Of a stretch of DNA of 9,887 bases, positions 6,796 through 9,887 are shown one piece after another (position 1 is the first letter of the stretch; each line of letters begins with the position of its first letter). The notes below the pieces were generated by a model. It was given only the letters and a program-made list of their open reading frames with translations, was not told the DNA's origin and did not search any database. The stretch is from the NCBI GenBank assembly GCA_000438015.1, contig FR901609.1, forward strand, positions 35,050 through 44,936, read 5' to 3'. The DNA is from Coraliomargarita sp. CAG:312 (lineage in GTDB: Bacteria; Verrucomicrobiota; Verrucomicrobiia; Opitutales; Intestinicryptomonadaceae). A program made the position numbers and the translations under genes.

Positions 6796-7884
6796 CTATT
6801 TCCCGAACATCGCCGAAATTATTCTCGCGCGCCCTTGGCGGGCTTTTTCATGGTCTCCTGTTCTTGAGGTCAAAACTACCGCCACAAACCTGTTTTCGGG
6901 GTCTACGCACACAGTTTGCCCAGTCCATCCAGAGTGGAGAATAGTTTTATCCGAGAGCCCATCCGGGCGGCTCCACGCAGACATGTCCCAACCGAAGCTG
7001 CGCCTTTGCCCGCCTTTGTCAAAACCGGGGGAGAATAACAAGTCGTAATATTCTTTGGGGAAGGTTTTTCTCTCCAATAGATCGTTTAGGAACAACATCA
7101 AATCTTCGACGGTTGAAAAGCAGCTTCCGTTGCCTATCGGGAACGGGCAATTAAAGCATACGGGGTCGTTGTGCTGTCCCGGGGGGCGGTTTGGGAACCA
7201 GTGCTCTACTTCGTCAGGACCATCCCCTGGTGGATTCCATTGGGTTCGTTTCATCCCAAGAGGTTCCCAAATGCGGCGCCTTGCAAAGGAATCCAAATCT
7301 TCGCCGGTGGCGTTGTTTATAATTTTTCCCAGCAGGATAAAATTTGCGCACGAATATTCAAATGCCGACAAACGCGGCCTCACAGGGCGCATGGCGAGGA
7401 GTTCCCTGTGGAACACCTTCATATCTTTTGAGTTGTATGGCTTGTTATTGTCAAACCCTCCCGCATGCATGGCCAAATCGCGCACGGTAATGTCGCAATC
7501 TTTGCCGAGCGCTGATTCCGGAAGGTATTTTACAAACCGGTCGTCAAGGCATATTTTTCCGTCGCATGCAAGCAAAGCGCAAAGAGACGCGGTAAAAGTC
7601 TTTCCCACAGAGGCTATATCGAATCTCGAATTTACAGTCATTTTTTTCTTTTCTGGATGAACGCGTTGGTTCCCGATCGCCGTAGGAGGGATTCCAGTGG
7701 CGGCAAAGACTGCTCCTTGAATTATTCCCGCATCGATTTGCCTTTGCGCCTCTGCTTTTGCGCGCTCGAGCCTTTCAGAATGCACAAGGGATTGTGTATT
7801 GGAATCTTTCTCCGCATGAAAGCATGTGGCTCCGGAGTTTCCGGCGCATAGCGCAAGCAGAATACATATCAATAAATTGCGCAT
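6796..7884 (-). CDS. Exported serine hydrolase, beta-lactamase / class C-like family
   Basis: A 362-residue protein of the serine beta-lactamase-like fold (PF00144 type), which includes class C beta-lactamases, DD-peptidases and esterases. A signal peptide (MRNLLICILLALCAGNSGA) sends it to the periplasm or beyond. The catalytic SxxK is in DIASVGKTFTA (S92, K95), and the third motif is HSG in ILHSGWTGQT (H317-G319). The second motif reads YSC (Y177-C179) where many family members have YSN; the tyrosine base is retained. The helix before it (DITVRDLAMHAGGF) matches the usual LLxHTSGL region. Substrate cannot be assigned: peptidoglycan trimming or de-esterification are both possible, and a resistance beta-lactamase is not indicated. 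It is on the same strand as rhaB but 220 bases away, so probably a separate unit. The ATG has no Shine-Dalgarno. Confidence 0.88.
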   Translation of the reverse strand: MRNLLICILLALCAGNSGATCFHAEKDSNTQSLVHSERLERAKAEAQRQIDAGIIQGAVFAATGIPPTAIGNQRVHPEKKKMTVNSRFDIASVGKTFTASLCALLACDGKICLDDRFVKYLPESALGKDCDITVRDLAMHAGGFDNNKPYNSKDMKVFHRELLAMRPVRPRLSAFEYSCANFILLGKIINNATGEDLDSFARRRIWEPLGMKRTQWNPPGDGPDEVEHWFPNRPPGQHNDPVCFNCPFPIGNGSCFSTVEDLMLFLNDLLERKTFPKEYYDLLFSPGFDKGGQRRSFGWDMSAWSRPDGLSDKTILHSGWTGQTVCVDPENRFVAVVLTSRTGDHEKARQGRARIISAMFGK

Positions 7885-7977
7885 GAAAATTGTTTCGGTT
7901 AAATGTTGCAGCTTTTTGTAGCCGGTTTATGACACTTACAAGATTGAAGCATGCGTGCCGTCCGCTCTTTAAGGGCA

Positions 7978-7999
7978 ATATTCAATTGCAGTTGAATAT
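7978..7999. repeat. 22-base perfect-arm palindrome, possible operator
   Basis: ATATTCAA (7978-7985) and TTGAATAT (7992-7999) are perfect 8-base inverted arms around a 6-base centre (TTGCAG); a GC/GC pair extends the arms past one bulged base. It lies 93 bases before the ATG of the serine hydrolase and 105 bases past the rhaB stop. Without a T-run it is not a terminator; the dimension suits a dimeric DNA-binding regulator. Confidence 0.4.
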
Positions 8000-8104
8000 G
8001 CGTATTTGAGAGAAAAAAAGCAAGATCATTCCATAATATTCCCCAGAGTTGCGGGAAATTAATATTCGGATTATTCGCCCTAGAATTCCGGACTGAGACA
8101 GGAG

Positions 8105-9592
8105 TTATTTTTTTGAATAAAACTTTCCGTAAGCGTCTTCCCAAATCTGGCGGTTTTCTTTTTTAGGGTAAAACACCTTAGGGCTCGCGCTTGCGGCAAC
8201 CAAGGCTCTGCCTTGACTTAAATCGGATATGTCCCCGGAGGCTTTCATCTGCATAATTGCATTTCCGAACGCGGTGCTTTCTGTTGGGCCCGCGAAAACC
8301 GCCTTGTTTGTGGCGTCGGCGGTAAATTGGTTTAAAAAGTCGTCTTTGGAGCCTCCGCCCATGGTATTTATGGAATCGGGTTTTATGCCTGTTATAGATT
8401 CTATTGTCTTAAATACATATGCGTATTTTAAGGCAATGCTTTCTTGGATTGCGCGGAAAATTTGTCCTTGGCTTTGCGGAACGGGAATATTTCTGGCTGC
8501 GCAATACTTTGCAATTGCCTTCGGCATATTTTCCGGCATTACGAAATCCGGGGCGTCGGGATCTATAATTGTGCGCATGGGCTCCGATTTTGCGGCGGAT
8601 GATTCCAAAGATTTGTAGTCCATGTCGCATCCCTCTGCTTTCCATATTTCTTTTGACTTCTGAACTAGCCACATGCCCGTGACATTCTTTAGAAATCTGA
8701 TTGTGTTTTCCGCGCCGACTTCGTTTGTGAAATTTTCCTTGAACGCAGGCTCGCTTGCCATAGGCGCTTTCAGCTCCACTCCGGGCAGCGACCATGTCCC
8801 GCTGTTTATGTAGGCGGGATTCGCCGATTGCGACGGGGTCGCCGCGACTGCGGACGCAGTATCGTGGCTTGCAACGGCGACTACTTTTATGTCCCCTAAT
8901 TCTTCTTTCAATTCCGCGCGGAGACAGCCTATTGCTTCTCCGCACTCCACAAATCCGTTCTTAAATATTTCCGCAGGCGCTCCAATTCTTTCCAAAATTT
9001 CAAAATCCCAGTCGCGCTTAAACGGATTGTAAAACTGCGTGGATGAGGCGTTGGTGCGCTCGTTGAATTTTTCGCCCGTCAGCATGTAGGCAAACAAGTC
9101 CGGCATCATTAAAAAACTCTTCGCCTTTTGTATATTTTCCCCGTTCAGGATTTCAGCCTCAATTTGGTATATAGTATTGAAAAACAGAAATTGTATTCCG
9201 GTCTTGCTATAAATATCCGGTTTGGGAATTTTGGCGAAAACCTTTTCCATCATTCCTGCGGTGCGTGCGTCTCGGTAAATGAAAGGTTTGTTGAGAAGAT
9301 TGCCGCCAGAATCCAAAAGCCCGTAGTCGACAGCCCAAGAGTCTATTCCAACACTCTCTATCGCATTCCCAAATATTGCGCGCGCCTTTTTTATTCCACC
9401 GACAATTTCTCCAAAAATTGCGTCTGTATCCCAATGCAGGGAATTCCCGATTTTTATAGGCGCGCTTGCCCATCTGGAAACCTCCTCAAGCGAGATTTTT
9501 ACTCCGTCGAAAGCTGCAGCCATAACTCTTCCGCTTCCGGCGCCCAAGTCGACCGCCAAAAATACCTTTTTGCCGTTGGTTTCTTTTGTCAT
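8105..9592 (-). CDS. rhaB: Rhamnulokinase
   Basis: A complete 495-residue FGGY-family kinase that phosphorylates L-rhamnulose to L-rhamnulose 1-phosphate in the cytoplasm, the second step of L-rhamnose use. RhaB-specific segments are clear: N-terminal phosphate loop AVDLGAGSGR (13-22), GIDSWAVDYGLLD (82-94), FIYRDART (104-111), the catalytic-base aspartate in SHDTASAVAATP (D244), INSGTWSLPGVE (262-273), and the adenosine-binding GGGSKDDFLNQFTADATN (412-429). These distinguish it from xylulokinase, glycerol kinase and fuculokinase. The usual partners (isomerase rhaA/rhaI, aldolase rhaD or a lactaldehyde pathway, transporter) are not in this window; upstream is a plus-strand tRNA, so any partners are elsewhere. 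The ATG at 9592 has no Shine-Dalgarno. Confidence 0.96.
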   Translation of the reverse strand: MTKETNGKKVFLAVDLGAGSGRVMAAAFDGVKISLEEVSRWASAPIKIGNSLHWDTDAIFGEIVGGIKKARAIFGNAIESVGIDSWAVDYGLLDSGGNLLNKPFIYRDARTAGMMEKVFAKIPKPDIYSKTGIQFLFFNTIYQIEAEILNGENIQKAKSFLMMPDLFAYMLTGEKFNERTNASSTQFYNPFKRDWDFEILERIGAPAEIFKNGFVECGEAIGCLRAELKEELGDIKVVAVASHDTASAVAATPSQSANPAYINSGTWSLPGVELKAPMASEPAFKENFTNEVGAENTIRFLKNVTGMWLVQKSKEIWKAEGCDMDYKSLESSAAKSEPMRTIIDPDAPDFVMPENMPKAIAKYCAARNIPVPQSQGQIFRAIQESIALKYAYVFKTIESITGIKPDSINTMGGGSKDDFLNQFTADATNKAVFAGPTESTAFGNAIMQMKASGDISDLSQGRALVAASASPKVFYPKKENRQIWEDAYGKFYSKK

Positions 9593-9618
9593 AATATGTA
9601 AATTGGATTAAATTTCTT

Positions 9619-9709
9619 CGACGGTTGTCGCTTAATTCAGTGGGTTATGTTATATGGATTTGCCTTAAGAATTGTTGGAAATTTTGGTTTTCGTTTAGGC
9701 ATTAGTCAA
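9619..9709 (-). promoter_or_regulatory. rhaB: Candidate rhaB promoter and leader hairpin
   Basis: On the minus strand TTGACT (9709-9704) and CAAAAT (9686-9681) are 17 bases apart, matching the consensus at 5 of 6 and 4 of 6 positions. The start would be near 9674, giving a leader of about 80 bases. The leader contains the short hairpin CGAC-AACC-GTCG (9630-9619), a possible regulator site or chance. No E. coli-like RhaS site is recognisable. Confidence 0.35.
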
Positions 9710-9772
9710 ACATTAAAAATTTTTAGGGGTTTTCAGAGGATGGCGGAAGGTAAAATTTTTAATATAATTTAC

Positions 9773-9801
9773 TTGCCAATTAGCGAAAAAAGTAGCTAAA
9801 T
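9773..9801 (+). promoter_or_regulatory. Weak candidate promoter for the tRNA gene
   Basis: TTGCCA (9773-9778) and CTAAAT (9796-9801) are 17 bases apart. The -35 is fair and the -10 poor. The precursor leader would be about 65 bases. The 280 bases between rhaB and the tRNA otherwise hold no gene, only AT-rich divergent promoter DNA. Confidence 0.2.
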
Positions 9802-9828
9802 ACGCGACTTTCAACACCGCAAAAAATC

Positions 9829-9849
9829 TGATGGGATTCCGTCCCATTG
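9829..9849. other. Hairpin in the 5' leader of the tRNA transcript
   Basis: ATGGGA (9831-9836) and TCCCAT (9842-9847) pair perfectly around a 5-base loop TTCCG, extendable by two G-U pairs. It ends 23 bases before the mature tRNA start. No T-run follows; it may be a precursor structure or chance. Confidence 0.3.
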
Positions 9850-9872
9850 CGACAATGCGCACTGGAAGGAGA

Positions 9873-9887
9873 GGGGGCGTAGCTCAG
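9873..9887 (+). tRNA. tRNA gene, 3'-truncated by the window edge, probably tRNA-Ala
   Basis: The last 15 bases, GGGGGCGTAGCTCAG, match a tRNA 5' end: seven-base acceptor strand GGGGGCG, T8-A9, D-stem start GCTC, then A14-G15. This exact opening is common in bacterial tRNA-Ala, but the anticodon and the G3-U70 partner lie outside, so the identity is inferred. The gene points away from rhaB. A tRNA-Ala here could mark an rRNA operon or a lone tRNA. Confidence 0.72.

Noticed and set aside
8005..8070. Possible rhaB terminator (TTCCC / GGGAA stem with a T-run on the minus strand)
   Set aside because: The 5-bp stem lies about 20 bases from the T-run, which does not fit an intrinsic terminator.
7899..8144. 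An 81-codon minus-strand frame spanning the rhaB / serine-hydrolase gap
   Set aside because: It begins inside the rhaB 3' end, has no family resemblance, and covers the palindrome and apparent regulatory DNA.
8409..8945. A 178-codon minus-strand frame inside rhaB
   Set aside because: Its translation is extremely Arg/Lys-rich and lies in another frame of a well-supported kinase; it is a shadow.
1..9887. Mobile elements, CRISPR arrays, defence genes, prophage
   Set aside because: No transposase, integrase, spaced direct repeats, nuclease or phage structural gene was visible in any frame.

Overview
The window most resembles a chromosomal piece from a Gram-negative, glycan-degrading bacterium. 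My best guess is a gut-type member of the Verrucomicrobiota or a related PVC lineage. This is inferred from the RecA and RhaB sequence style, a GH110 galactosidase (a family known to me mainly from Bacteroides, Akkermansia and marine glycan degraders), the absence of SusC/SusD partners, and the absence of Shine-Dalgarno sequences at every visible start. The phylum assignment is not proven by anything here.

Layout. Positions 2-847 (+) hold the C-terminal part of a PLP-dependent sugar aminotransferase (DegT family), cut by the window edge. It is followed by a GT-A type glycosyltransferase (965-1708, +). These two look like the tail of a surface-polysaccharide or sugar-decoration cluster. A convergent junction then leads to three minus-strand genes: a GH110-like exo-alpha-galactosidase (5328-3688), a compact GH43-like enzyme 17 bases behind it (3670-2738), and a small exported protein of unknown function (2555-1896). 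All three carry signal peptides, so this is a small export-dependent glycan-degradation unit. recA (5485-6540, +) is divergent from GH110, complete, and ends in an intrinsic terminator. Beyond it are two minus-strand genes: an exported serine hydrolase of the beta-lactamase/DD-peptidase-like family (7884-6796) and rhamnulokinase rhaB (9592-8105). The window ends in the first 15 bases of a tRNA gene (from 9873, +), most likely tRNA-Ala.

How they fit together. GH110 and GH43 would trim terminal sugars from complex glycans outside the cytoplasm. RhaB would phosphorylate L-rhamnulose in the cytoplasm, but no rhamnose isomerase, aldolase or transporter is visible here. RecA is housekeeping. I did not find a convincing new defence system, mobile element, CRISPR array or other unprecedented system. 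The points most worth following are the GH110+GH43 gene pair with its possible near-leaderless promoter, the uncharacterised exported protein behind it, the uniform absence of Shine-Dalgarno sequences, and an isolated 22-base palindrome upstream of the serine hydrolase.
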